Positions 46,105 through 56,696 of a stretch of 64,000 nucleotides of DNA are shown here, piece after piece; within the stretch, counting starts at the first letter, position 1; every line of letters begins with the position of its first letter. Where the stretch lies: contig NC_056725.1 in NCBI RefSeq assembly GCF_019279795.1, positions 1,606,516,293-1,606,580,292 of the forward strand. The letters are read 5' to 3'. The translations under genes and the position numbers were made by a program. Source of the stretch: Protopterus annectens. Taxonomy: Eukaryota; Chordata; Ceratodontiformes; Protopteridae. The notes under the pieces are model-generated. The model worked only from the letters and a program-made list of their open reading frames with translations. It searched no databases and was not told the DNA's origin.

Positions 46105-47310
46105 AGGTAAGCATAGGCAAAATTGATATTTCCTCCATTCTCATGACATCATGCAATCATGGACCATAAAAAGTGAAGGAAAGGTTGCACATCCTGTAGT
46201 CAAACCCAGGACCATCTATATTCTAGCCCTAACACATACATGTGCTGCCACAGGAATAGTTACATAACATCACAGAGAAACCTGCCATTCATTCCTCTAT
46301 TTCTCGTGGTTGGGCTAAGCACTGTATTGTGCAAACAATGGCAAAGTAAAAAAAAAATTAAACCAGACAGAAACCACACATTTTAACAACCAAATAATGA
46401 GGAGGATACAGAACTTTGGAAATGTTCACTTCTTACATGCACTTTCACCCTTCACAGCCCTACATGTCCACCTCTCCAAGTATAACCTGACACACTCCCT
46501 GATGTCAGCATTCACTGTTGCCATGCATTCAACACAAACACTGTGGAAGTGCCTACACAAAGTGAACTTCCCTATACAGTTACGCTTTATTAAGATTCAA
46601 CAATTCTAATGAGTTATGATCTCATTTGCATCTTCACTGTGCTGACAGCCCAGAATCTACATGGTTAGGAGCATGTAGCCAGGGAAACTGCATGGGAGCT
46701 CAGTGTTGTAACAGAGGAATGCTGTCATCCATCAGATACATTCTACATATGCTAACATTACAGTATAATATTCTGTTTTGTGGAGATTTACACATTTTAG
46801 CAACCAGCATTACTTACGTGTGTATTCTTCATTTGTGGGTGGGGGAGTACAGCTGCATTTATATCATGGCAATTAAAAAGGAACGATTATGATTATTACA
46901 CTGATTTTCTAACATCCATTCTATATAATTAGATCAGAATATGTGTGGTGTTACATATAAGGGCAGTTCTGAACAAATGTAAGAGCTTTTGCATGCTCTT
47001 GTTTCCATGTAGACTCATTTCCATGGCTGTTATTCAGAAAGTTTTGGAATACCCACCCAACACAAAAATGGAGTTTTCACAGTTGCTTTAGAGTTTGTTG
47101 AATCACTCCACCATGTTGATTTCCTTCATTAACATACAATTGAGCTACTTATACTATAATTTGCATGCCACAAACTTCCTGTGTTTGTGCATGAGTGAGC
47201 AGCACTGCTAGTCCCTATGTGGAGTTTACTGAATGTAAAACTTTTCATGCTGTGTGCACATCGAGGCAAAATTATCATGTAAGCTTTATTGAATCCCCTG
47301 CAAGGCTTAG
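46105..47310. other. Harbinger copy B upstream region
   Basis: By position this should contain the divergent Myb-like gene, but I see no Myb/SANT words in any frame. A partial duplicate of 45918-46020 lies at 47071-47160, so internal rearrangement or deletion has occurred. Confidence 0.4.
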
Positions 47311-48005
47311 TTTTAATGAAAGCAAAACAAAGATTTTACCTATAAATTGTAATACTTATAAAATGTAAGAAAGATTTTATAAATATATTGTAGACGATAA
47401 CAACATTTATTATTTAAAGATAATCTTAACAGATAAAATTAAAAATATAATAGCCTTTAATTACAATAATAGTTTAAGTTTTGTAAAAACATTTATTAAT
47501 AAATGGAATTTTTTAGTATGAAAAAGAAACTTTTCTTAATCAAAATGATCATTCTTCCAAAAATTATTTATATAATACAATCTTTACTGCTTCTTCCCCC
47601 TAAAGATAGAATAAAAGGGTTTAGTTTAACTCTTTAATTCTGAGATTTCTTTTTCTAACAAACCCAAATTGGCTTTAAATCATCATTTTAGTGATTGGTC
47701 TCCAGGTGATAATGGTTTACCAGATTTAGAAACATATTCTTTATCATCAATCATTAAAACAATATTATTTTGGCTAAATAATAACTATAAGGCCAAGTGG
47801 AAATAAAGATATGACAATATTTGGTTAAAATCTAATCATCTGATGAAGTCACATCATCATAAAATATTAACTAACAATCTTCATTAACTATTAAAAGATT
47901 ATTTTTCTGAAAGTAAGAATAAGTTAGTTAGTTATTTTTTTCTTATACTACCATCATATTGCCTACATTTAAAAACTTTATTTATAAGACTTCAGAATAT
48001 AAAAC
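47311..48005 (+). pseudogene. L1 ORF2 C-terminal fragment
   Basis: In shifting plus-strand frames: SFNESKTKILPIN (the S-x-N-x-x-K-T start after the RT), then after stops LIKMIILPKIIYIIQSLLLL (iKM-iLPk-lYl-q-lP type), then KPKLALNHHFSDWSPGDNGL and PDLETYSLSSIIKTILFW (the P-GG-G-P-…Y-A family signature). Base composition matches the L1 pieces at 17-27 kb. The opening words overlap the last L1 words at 27.05 kb (GFNK versus SFNES), as if one ORF2 had been split by the 20-kb Harbinger-rich block. Confidence 0.85.
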
Positions 48006-48447
48006 ATGGGGCAGGATTCACGAAGCCTCCATGCAAGAGTTATAACTCTTACACAGAGGCTGCAGTTAAACGGAGTGATGTCAGCATGCTCTGCATATTC
48101 ATAAGAGCATGCTGAATCACACCTAAGTCTAACACAGTCCGTGTAAGACAGTAGGGGGCATGTCCGTAGGCCAAGCCCTGCAAACTGGCACGCCCCCAGA
48201 AGAGTAAAAGTGCCCAAAGTAAACACCCACGACAGAGTCCACGGAAATGTGAATAAACACAACACATGCCCCCACAGACTATGAACAGAAAATATATAAA
48301 TAAACATGTTATATATTGTTTTTAAATTGTAAAGATGTTTAACCATGAGTGCGCTCATTTGCGCGGGCGTCCCCGTAGCGCAGCTACAGTTAGCAGTCAG
48401 TTGGAAAGCATATAAGAATTAAATATGCAAAGTAAGCCAAGAAGCAA

Positions 48448-48510
48448 TAGTGTAGGGGTAGAGATGTCAGCTGAAGAGTAAGCATTCATGGTTCGAGCCC
48501 CCACACCTCC
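48448..48510 (+). repeat. tRNA-like polymerase III box pair 1
   Basis: TAGTGTAGGGGTAGAG (from 48448) fits an A box. GGTTCGAGCCC (48490-48500) is an almost perfect B box, 42 nt downstream, the spacing found in tRNA genes. A T-run follows at 48513-48522, a possible polymerase III stop. The cloverleaf is not complete enough for a tRNA gene, so a SINE head or tRNA pseudogene is likely. Confidence 0.7.
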
Positions 48511-48657
48511 AACTTTTATTTTTAGCAAAATAAGCATGAAACAAGTCCCTGACAAACATGTACACATATAAAATCACATTTTATGTAAAATGTAATGAAA
48601 TAGTCCATGTATTTTGAAGAAATGTGAGGTAACAAAACAATAAAAAAAATGCCAGAT

Positions 48658-48795
48658 GTGCCTATAGCTGAGCTACAGTTTAACAAGGTGAGTGCATCTG
48701 CCCATAGGTGAGCAGTGGTTTAACAGGTGCAAAATGAGTGCCCGTAGCTGAGCAGTGATTTAACACACTCAAACTGTGTGCCCCTTGCTGAGCTG
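48658..48795 (+). repeat. Tandem repeat of about 40-bp units
   Basis: Three to four units on the pattern GCCC-TAGCTGAGCAGTG-TTTAACA, for example GCCCATAGGTGAGCAGTGGT and GCCCGTAGCTGAGCAGTGAT. Units diverge and the last is partial. Confidence 0.75.
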
Positions 48796-48971
48796 AGCGT
48801 ACTATGCATGCTGACAGCCAAATGAGGAGTAAGCCAGCGCACTCCGTTTGCGCGGAGCTGCGCACTGCGCAAACAAGCTAACCGGCGGGCAATGTTGAGC
48901 AAGCTGTAACAAAACTGCCTTTACACAGACACACCCCCTAGCCTGTCTAGACAGTTATAAAATATAAAAAG

Positions 48972-49047
48972 CAGTGGCCAGGTTCGAACCTAGGATACCA
49001 TGCACCATAGTCAAGGTACTGAACCACTAAGCTATGACAGCTGTACT
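48972..49047 (-). repeat. tRNA-like polymerase III box pair 2
   Basis: On the minus strand TAGCTTAGTGG (49034-49024) matches the A box and GGTTCGAACCT (48990-48980) matches the B box, 44 nt apart. The sequence between could form anticodon-arm-like pairing, but I could not fold a full cloverleaf. It lies about 190 bp upstream of the Myb-like gene start, in opposite orientation. Confidence 0.72.
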
Positions 49048-49232
49048 CAGAAATGCAGTAATAGCAAATATATAGGAATGAATAGAAAGTGGAGCATGAC
49101 AAAGCAGGTTTTGTGAAGTGGATACAATTCCAAAATGGCCAATCACAGATAAGTGCGGGAAAAACGGCATATATAAGCCCCATAGGCGGGAATACACAGC
49201 ATAAATGATTGTAGAACTGACTTGCAGCCAGA

Positions 49233-51262
49233 ATGTCAGGTGTAGGTGAGGGTAGTTGCTTTCGAGCACAGAGGTGGGGCGTTGAGGAGTCCAGATACAT
49301 GGTCTGGCTCCTAGTCCACAATCATGAGGCCCAACTCATGCAGGGCCAGGTCCTGTGGGGAGCATATAGGGCTGAGGCGTGGGACCGTTGGCTCATGATC
49401 TCACCAGTGCCACAGGGATTCCAAGGACTGGTGAGCAGGTCCGTCACCACCATGCGGACCTGAAGAGACGCAAGCAGGACCAATTGAACCTTTGGATCCA
49501 GGAGGCCCGGCAAATGCCCAACGCCCCACTACTGAGTAAGTTACATTTAATTATGTATGTAAGAAATTAAATTAGCTGATATTATGGAGATGTGTATTCC
49601 AACATTACTTAATTTATATTACAGCTGCAGGTGTCCGTTCTGCGAACCGACGAGCCTATGGCGATAGGCTGGTGTGGTTGCGCCACCAGGCAGGTCAGTA
49701 ATCCACTCCCAGTAACTGTAAAGAAATATAAAAGTATGACAGTTAGCAAAAGAGTGCAGTGTAGTCACTAAGTATTAAAATGTGCAAGTAACAGTGTAAA
49801 AGTGTTTGCAAGTATTGCTTGATTACAAAAGTGTGTTGCAGTCTGAAATCCAAACAGAAAAATTAAAATGTCTGAAATAAATTCTGAAATAAAGATGCCC
49901 CACCTATAATATCATAGTGCACAACTTGCAGCAGGCTGAAAAGTACAGCTGCAGAATATGAGCAACTCACATGTGTGAAATATATCCCTGTTGAAATACT
50001 GAAACATGACAGAAGTGAGACTGCTGGAAAGGATTGTAATAACTACAGGTAAAACATGTCAATAAAGCCTAGAAGTAAGTACCATCCTGGATAGTAAAAT
50101 GAAAACAAGTGAGAGGGTGTGAGAAAGAGTTATGAATCCACCAATAAAGTAGTAATAACCCCTGTATAAAGTATACTGCAGTCAGTACAGAATGAAATGA
50201 ATGTGACAAGTAGAACCAAACTGTGAAATGTGTCCAAAGTGTTGCTGCAGCTGGAATGAGTACCCCAAAATCTGGATATGTTGCTCTCAGTCTGCAATAT
50301 GCAGATAGTATGATTGTCTGAAATATCAAACATCCACAGTTGTCTATAGCTATATAAAGCAAATGTAGCAGGATGATGTAGCTGAACAAAGCCAGATATG
50401 AACATGTATGAATAACAATAAAATGTATATTGATGTAGCAGTAACAGTCCTATCATCAAGATGAAGTAGTTATCATATAGAAAACTGTAGTTAGAAAAGT
50501 AGTGTGTATATATATCTGTAGCTATTAGAAATGTACAGCATATGTATTGGTATTCGAAGGTGTTAATAATATTTTCTTCACCCCACCCTATAACCACATA
50601 TAATCCATTCCACGTGAAAATGGTATGTGCAATCACAATTAACACCCCTGGACATTTGTCCTCATGGGTCATAAATATTTGCATGTCCGTTGATGCATCT
50701 GCCCTGTTCATACATCCAAACCTGATGGCCTGTTGCCATCAATCAACCCTGCATGTTGTTGGACTGTGTATTGCTGTTCAAATTATGCATGTGTTATGCT
50801 CGCTGTTCAATGGTGTGAATATCTGGGTGTTTGGTTAATGGGAATACTAATGCATGCTGTTACAACTAATTGCGAATGGTATTGTATGTTACTAACCCAA
50901 ACTGTCATGACATAATGCAAAACATAGGACGACAGGGAAGGCGGGTTCCAGCGGACCCACCTCTCCCACCTCAGCTGGCGAGTGCACCTGGCACTAGTGC
51001 CCAGTCTGGACCCTCCTCCGGTGGCCCTGTGCCACCTGCGGGTGGAAGCGCTGCAGGGGATGGGGCCTGTCCCCACTCTGCAAGCGTGGCCGGAGGAGAA
51101 CCACCACTCACCATCCGTAGCATCCGGACTGTGGTGCGTAGGGAGATCCGGGACTCTGTTCTCGAGCCCCTACGCCAGCTTGAGGCACAGGTGGCACAAC
51201 TTACGGGCATGCCTGTTGCCTGGCCTACACAGCCCCCAGCACAGCCCCATCCTGGGCAGTGA
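49233..51262 (+). pseudogene. Myb/SANT-like gene 1, three exons, one frameshift
   Basis: Start ATG at 49233: RWGVEESRYMVWLLVHNHEA is the first Myb helix. A frameshift near 49378 moves reading to GIPRTGEQVRHHHADLKRRK, the third-helix region that contacts DNA. Exon 1 ends at 49535 before GTAAGT. Exon 2 (49625-49693) lies between a CAG and GTCAGT and codes AGVRSANRRAYGDRLVWLRH. Exon 3 starts at 50928 after TAG and codes a Gly/Pro-rich linker, then IRTVVRREIRDSVLEPLRQL, a likely coiled coil, to the stop at 51260-51262. All junctions are phase 1 and the splices keep the frame open. Known: Harbinger elements carry such DNA-binding partners. Inferred: this is one. A host MSANTD-like gene is the alternative. 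Confidence 0.75.
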
Positions 51263-51856
51263 AGGAACAGTGGCAACTGCCCATGGGTGGGGATGTCAGT
51301 TCCACTGTTGCCATCTGTGGGCTCATGGGCTTTGGATATCCAAACCTCCGTCCCCGTCAATTGTGTAAACCCCACACATGTCATACACCGCCCCTGTATG
51401 CGTCTTGTTTGTCTTGTCTGTTGACCTACCCAACCTACCTCCCCAGCTATACCAACTTCCCTCACCTGACATACCACTCTCACCTGAAAAAAAAAAAAGG
51501 GCACTCTGTACCCACAAAAAATTACGCCCCATACATAGCTGCCCATTCTGCACATATGTCTACCAGACATGGAAACTATCAATTACAATTGGCTGTACAA
51601 CAAGTATTACTTTTGTCCTTACACCTCTCTCAGGGGTGGAAGTTATCAAATGTCACACCAAATTACAAACATATGCACAGCTGTTGCTGATGAAGGAATG
51701 GGCAGCTATGGGCCTTACCTACATCCCTCCTGCAAAACCCAAGCTTGTTTCCCTACTGTCTTACCCTCTTTGTGACCCCTTTTTCACCACTTTCCTCTCT
51801 CCCCATTTTCATTTCTTTCAAAGAAAATAGCGTGAGTGTGCGCAACAGTAAGCACG

Positions 51857-51963
51857 TTTAAGCAGTTGTAAGCGGGTGTGTACTTGTGTGCGCGGAGCTA
51901 AATGCTAGTGCGCATGCGTGAGCTCCGCGCAAACCAGCATTAACCCGGTTACAACTGCTTAAA
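51857..51963. repeat. Strong imperfect palindrome (hairpin)
   Basis: TTTAAGCAGTTGTAA (51857-51871) is the exact reverse complement of TTACAACTGCTTAAA (51949-51963). Inside it GCGCGGAGCT (51890-51899) pairs with AGCTCCGCGC (51921-51930). The tip contains GCGCATGCG. A hairpin of about 107 nt can form. It lies beyond the 3' end of Myb-like gene 1 and could be a terminal or subterminal structure of the element. Confidence 0.88.
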
Positions 51964-52019
51964 AGTGCCTTAGTAACTTTGATTGACAGGTCCTGTAGTC
52001 AGTTCAGAAGCAAAATGAA

Positions 52020-52092
52020 ATCCCACTGGCAGTCCCAAACCCAGGACCTTGGAAACAGTAGTCTGCATGACTTACCACTAAGCCATGACTCT
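52020..52092 (-). repeat. tRNA-like polymerase III box pair 3
   Basis: On the minus strand TGGCTTAGTGG (52085-52075) is a good A box. CCTGGGTTTGGGACTGC (about 52044-52028) is a weakened B box. It lies just outside the hairpin. Like pair 2 it points to the minus strand, so the two may be copies of one tRNA-derived family. Confidence 0.6.
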
Positions 52093-52099
52093 TATACAA

Positions 52100-53585
52100 G
52101 GACATTGTGGCAAAATAAATATATCATGTAATAGTAGGAATGAATGTAAAGGGAATATAGGATGTGTAGTACACAAAGCATGTCATTTAGAATTACTGTC
52201 AAAACTAGTGGATTTCCATAATAATAGTGTGTGAACAGAAACAGCCATGCTAGTTGGTAGCTAGTAGGTAATAATGTCACTGTAGCACCTTGCAAGCCAC
52301 ACACATACTCACAGCAGGATAATCACTGCCCATACCCCACAACCTCTTACAGGAACACATCCGGACCAAGTAATAAAATATGTGGAGCAAAGGCCCAAAA
52401 CCAGGGACACATTACAAATAATGTTACAACAAATGCAGACAGTTCAGAGAGTAACAGGGTCTGCATTTTGTGGGATGTTTGGAAGGGTATGAAGTCTGAA
52501 ACTTGAATGTTTGTCACTATATTCTGACTTGAGCCCAGAGTGATTTGCCAGAAAAAGCTGTACATGAGATATTGACCAAAATATGAGGCAGAAATGTGGA
52601 CAACCTGCAAATATTTGTACATATGCGAGGTCTGACACCACCATATTTGAATAGTTAAGAGCCTAGACATAGCAACAGTGAATGACTTACAGGGATGCCC
52701 CACAGACTCCATGTGAAATATACAAGCAGTAGGCAGAAAGGTGTAACAACACATGCAATGGTAACTATGAAGTCCTGAAAGCATTCACCACTTGCATGGC
52801 AGAATAAGTGTAGTAATACATATGCTCATGCTAACCCACAGTCACAAGTGCAGCATACCAGACAATTTAATGGGTGTACCCCACTGATATGTACCATTCC
52901 ATGAGGCAGATAACAGATGAACCTGAGAGTCTCTGGGGCCTGCTCAGCAGCATACTCAAATACCCTAATAGATGTCAAGGCCCACACCATGGCCAGACCA
53001 CACTGCATGCTCTAACACCCTAGCAGATATAGCAAGCATTCCAAGGTGTGAATGTACATGGAAAATAGGAAAGCTACAGCAGCAGACTACAGTCAGGACA
53101 CCTAGCAGGCATACAAGTAGTGACTGTAAAGGGCAAATATTAAAGCCTTAGCAACAAAGTGCAAGCAAAAGTGAAAGGAAAGCACACACACACACACATT
53201 AACAGTAGTAGTAGTTGTAGGTGTCAGTGTACATACACAGTTAGTACAGGAAACTGGAGAAATGACTGGAGGAATGCTAATCTACAACACAGCTGCAAAT
53301 ATGAGAGAGATATCAACCTTTACACTCACAGAACATTGTCCACAGCATACCAGCATGGTCCCTGCCCTTAAAATCTGAAAGGACTACGCCTATCTCACAT
53401 ACCTTTTTATAGCACTGTTCTGAAATCACAGTGAGAACTGCAATCAGTACACAACTGGCTGCATGCAATTAGCAAATGCTGGCTAACAATTGGTGCAGAG
53501 GCCATCGCATGGGCATATGCAGATACCTACAAAAGTATGCTGTACTCCCAGTCCACACATGCAATACTTTCATTGCACCCTGAGG
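52100..53585. other. Unassigned stretch
   Basis: Several open frames (for example 52347-52784 minus, 145 codons) show no domain. A short ACACAC run lies near 53184-53198. No transposase words were found. Confidence 0.4.
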
Positions 53586-53587
53586 AT

Positions 53588-53619
53588 GTCGTGAGAGACA
53601 GACAGACATACAGACAGAC

Positions 53620-53652
<33 letters not shown>
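53588..53652. repeat. GA-rich simple repeat
   Basis: Mixed (GACA)n and (GA)n. On the minus strand it yields a Ser-Leu-Cys-rich false frame. Confidence 0.9.
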
Positions 53653-54094
53653 AAATTGAAATTAAGCAGACACAAACAAAACTGTTCAGCAACAGCCACC
53701 TGAAAGCTGACAACTGGGAAGTGGAGCAGCAGGACAGAAAACCAGACGGCAACACAAGCAGCTGTGACAAACACAGGTAATGTAAAGTAATACTATAAAG
53801 GTCTACATACTGTGAACCCTCCATATGTGTCATTGGTCTGTATCCATATGTATATGAAGATGTGTAAAGGGCAGCGGACATACAGCAACTATCAGTGAAG
53901 GCTGTACATACATTTGTATGTGAGAGCATCTATGTGCACATATCAATGTAGGTTGACTGTAGGTTGTAGTGCAATGTACAAAGTAGGTTTCACAGTTATA
54001 TATGTTTAGCAGTATGTTAGTGTGTGTATACAGTATGGTAGACAAACATGTTGATATACCTGTCTATCATATGGATACGTATGTATGTCAAAAT
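53653..54094. other. Unassigned
   Basis: Nothing recognised before the TA tracts. Confidence 0.35.
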
Positions 54095-54240
<146 letters not shown>

Positions 54241-54504
54241 AGAGAGAGATGTAGGAATACATAGACAGATGTAGATAGATAGAATATGTACAAACATATA
54301 TATGTAATGCACACATACAGATATAGATATATGTAGATACATATACATAGACAGACTGATCTGACTATCTGCAGGTATGACTGTATATGACGACCTCAAC
54401 ACCCCCTGTCCCACCCCCTCTGTCACTCTCACTCCCTTTGTGTCCCCCTCTCCACCTCTATAGCGATATATGTACATCAATAAATATATGTGTATATGTA
54501 TACA

Positions 54505-54625
<121 letters not shown>

Positions 54626-55425
54626 GTGTATAAATTCTGAGTGAGGCACATGTGTACAGATGTATTGCAACAGGTGCCTGGTGACAAAGGCATGGAGTGA
54701 ACACCAGTGTCAAAACCGGAGTACCATACCCCATTTCAAATCACCTACACCAGTAACCACCAGATATGTGATTGGCTGCCCACCACTGCATGTGCCAGGG
54801 GTGAACAGGGTCATAAATGTGTACAATAGTGGCCCCAATGGTATTCACAGTGGCACACTATTCCTGGAATACCTGCACATGGTATGTGTCAGCAGACATG
54901 GTGTGTCAGCTATGGACATGTAGGTCAGTGTACCCCTCCACACCACATAATGGATGCCATGGTATGGACCTCACATGACAGCTACAGATATGGAGAAGGA
55001 CACAGTGGCATGTACAACACTGTGACAATGCACTCAAACACATTACCGATGCACAGTGACTGACAACACCACAGAGTACACACATACTACCCACATAGAG
55101 GTTACCACTCCCGGATTTACATACGTAAGTCACACCCATGACAGATGTCCAACAACCATAGCAACACCTCACACCATCCACAACCTAAATGACTGCTGTG
55201 TGTTGTCCATGCCACTGCAATAGAGAGCACATGTGGAGGTAAAAGTTCCTATCCACAGATAAGACATACCCTGCAATAAACCACACAGTGTTAAGAAGCA
55301 AGACTCCCCATGAGTACATGTCACACATACCCCTGCTGAATGTTAGTCAGATAGGTAATATGCCATATGAGTCACCCTGTGTAACTGTGTGACAGCAGCA
55401 GGTACCATCACACCACATGTGTCAC
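54626..55425. other. Unassigned stretch
   Basis: No domain recognised. GC is higher than in the first half of the window. Confidence 0.35.
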
Positions 55426-55426
55426 A

Positions 55427-56400
55427 ATGGTCAGGGTAGCAGAACAGTATACTGCTGCAGTCCCAGGGGCAATAGCATATTGTATAGTATTGTATTGTAA
55501 TGTAATGTATTGTGTTGTATTGTATTGGTATGTTGAGGTGCCTCCTTCGTGGAGTGGAACCACTACTGCTGTGCGCCAGTCTACAGGTACATATCCTGTA
55601 GTCAGGCTAGTATTACATAACACTTCTATATGTGTGTTTAGCTCCTGTCAGAGTTTATGTAGCATGCAACTGGGGATACCATCAGGTCCCAGTCATGTTG
55701 TGTATTCTGCTTTCATGAGAGCGGCTCTTACCTGGACATCTGTGATGACAGGGAGGTTACAGTCAGCTGGGATAACTATGTCTTATTTTGGGGGAGAGGG
55801 CGGGGTGACACCTGCACTGAACCTGTCTGCCACAGTGTTGTCAATATCTGTGGTGTCAGTGAAATATTTGTTGTTGTGTACTAACTATGGGCATAGAGGA
55901 TGGATTCTGACCAGGTTGCTAACATAACTGAAGAAGGCCTTCTGGTTATCTGTAGTGTCCCTCTTGATTTCCCTCTCAAAGTTGCCCATGGATGTTTGTA
56001 TGATGGAAAATAGATCCTTACTAGTGCTGCTCAGACAAGCCCTCCCTTTATGGAATTATGCTCTGTCTTGCAGTAGCTTCCATCTTCTGTAATACAATCT
56101 GTCTATGGCTGGGGTCCACCAGACAGGATGCTGTCCCTTTGTGGAGGGTGTCTTGGTCATATATGGGATTGCATGATCCATGCATTCTCGGAAATGTCTG
56201 TAGAAAGCATTTGTGTAGGTGTCAGCATTGTGGGTTGTATCTACCACTGGCCCAGTGGGCTGAAAGGATACCATGTTACTGTTACAAAGTGTAAAGTTTG
56301 CATCTGCAATGTTATTCACTATAGTCATTTGTGCTGGTGGTGGAGGTGGGATATGTATATTCAGGGCAATTAGTGTGTGGTCAGCTCACAGTAGTTGATG
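55427..56400 (-). mobile_element. CR1 ORF2 fragment, minus strand
   Basis: The minus strand reads, in order: NMVSFQPTGPVVDTTHNADT and FYRHFRECMDHAIPYMTKTP, KGQHPVWWTPAIDRLYYRR (56328-56056), then across stops DNQKAFFSYVSNLVRIHPL, PDGIPSCMLHKL, and CNTSLTTGYVPVDWRTAVVV (near 55610). This is the connector and the start of the RT domain of CR1 ORF2. It matches 61.04-61.78 kb of the plus-strand copy. The 3' part is replaced by a (TATTG)n run. Confidence 0.88.
55480..55536. repeat. (TATTG)n-like pentanucleotide run
   Basis: TATTGTATAGTATTGTATTG and similar units, about ten in all, inside the minus-strand CR1 fragment. Confidence 0.85.
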
Positions 56401-56690
56401 ATGTAGGCCATACAGTACCTAGATACAAACCCCCAGAGTGAGGAGGTGCTCTTGACCCTGAATCAGTGTTCTGACTGCTGGGGTTTGGTAGTATGTCGTA
56501 TGGAGTGTGCCAGGCACTGTTGCACAGTTGCTGGCTGAGCAGTGATACCTGGCCATTTACATGTGTATCCACCAATAGACAGACAAATGCTATATATGTG
56601 AGATATGTTGTATCATAACAGTCGAGTAGCATGTGTAGTATATGTGCCAAATTCTGCTGACATATATTGCTGATATCAGGTTATTTTCTT
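56401..56690. other. Stretch upstream of Myb-like gene 2
   Basis: Ends in a pyrimidine-rich tract and CAG at 56694-56696, a good splice acceptor in front of the exon that carries the ATG, so a 5' non-coding exon may lie further upstream. Confidence 0.45.
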
Positions 56691-56696
56691 TTTCAG

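Larger units (their letters stand above)
43380..47310 (-). mobile_element. Harbinger transposon copy B, decayed
   Basis: Aligned in stretches with copy A (see 30.2-36.5 kb). It contains a nearly full-length HARBI1-type transposase on the minus strand (44.74-45.79 kb). Upstream of the gene, 45918-46020 has a partial duplicate at 47071-47160. The divergent Myb-like gene present in copy A is not recognisable here. The right side stops at about 47310, where L1 sequence resumes. Exact termini were not identified. Confidence 0.72.
48009..52100 (+). mobile_element. Putative Harbinger-type element with Myb-like gene 1
   Basis: GC content rises sharply at 48009, directly after L1 sequence, where GGGGCAGGATTCACGAAGCC begins; such a start resembles a transposon terminus, but I could not find its partner. 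Inside are a tandem repeat, tRNA-like promoter boxes, a spliced Myb/SANT-like gene (49.23-51.26 kb) and inverted GC-rich motifs (TTTGCGCGGAGCT at 48847-48859, its reverse complement at 51921-51933). No transposase is present. Assignment to Harbinger rests on the Myb-like gene. Confidence 0.5.

Noticed and set aside
47842..47870. CTGATGA string as another hammerhead core
   Set aside because: There is no matching GAAA with stem II spacing, and it lies in L1 coding sequence.
50130..50711. 193-codon minus-strand frame
   Set aside because: It lies in the intron between exons 2 and 3 of Myb-like gene 1, is aromatic- and Cys-rich, and has no domain I can recognise.
50971..51582. 203-codon minus-strand frame opposite Myb-like gene 1 exon 3
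   Set aside because: It is a GC-rich shadow of the plus-strand exon, whose splice-compatible frame and coiled coil are better supported.
48448..52092. Genuine tRNA genes
   Set aside because: The A and B boxes are good but the acceptor, D and anticodon arms do not fold convincingly; SINE heads or pseudogenes are more likely.
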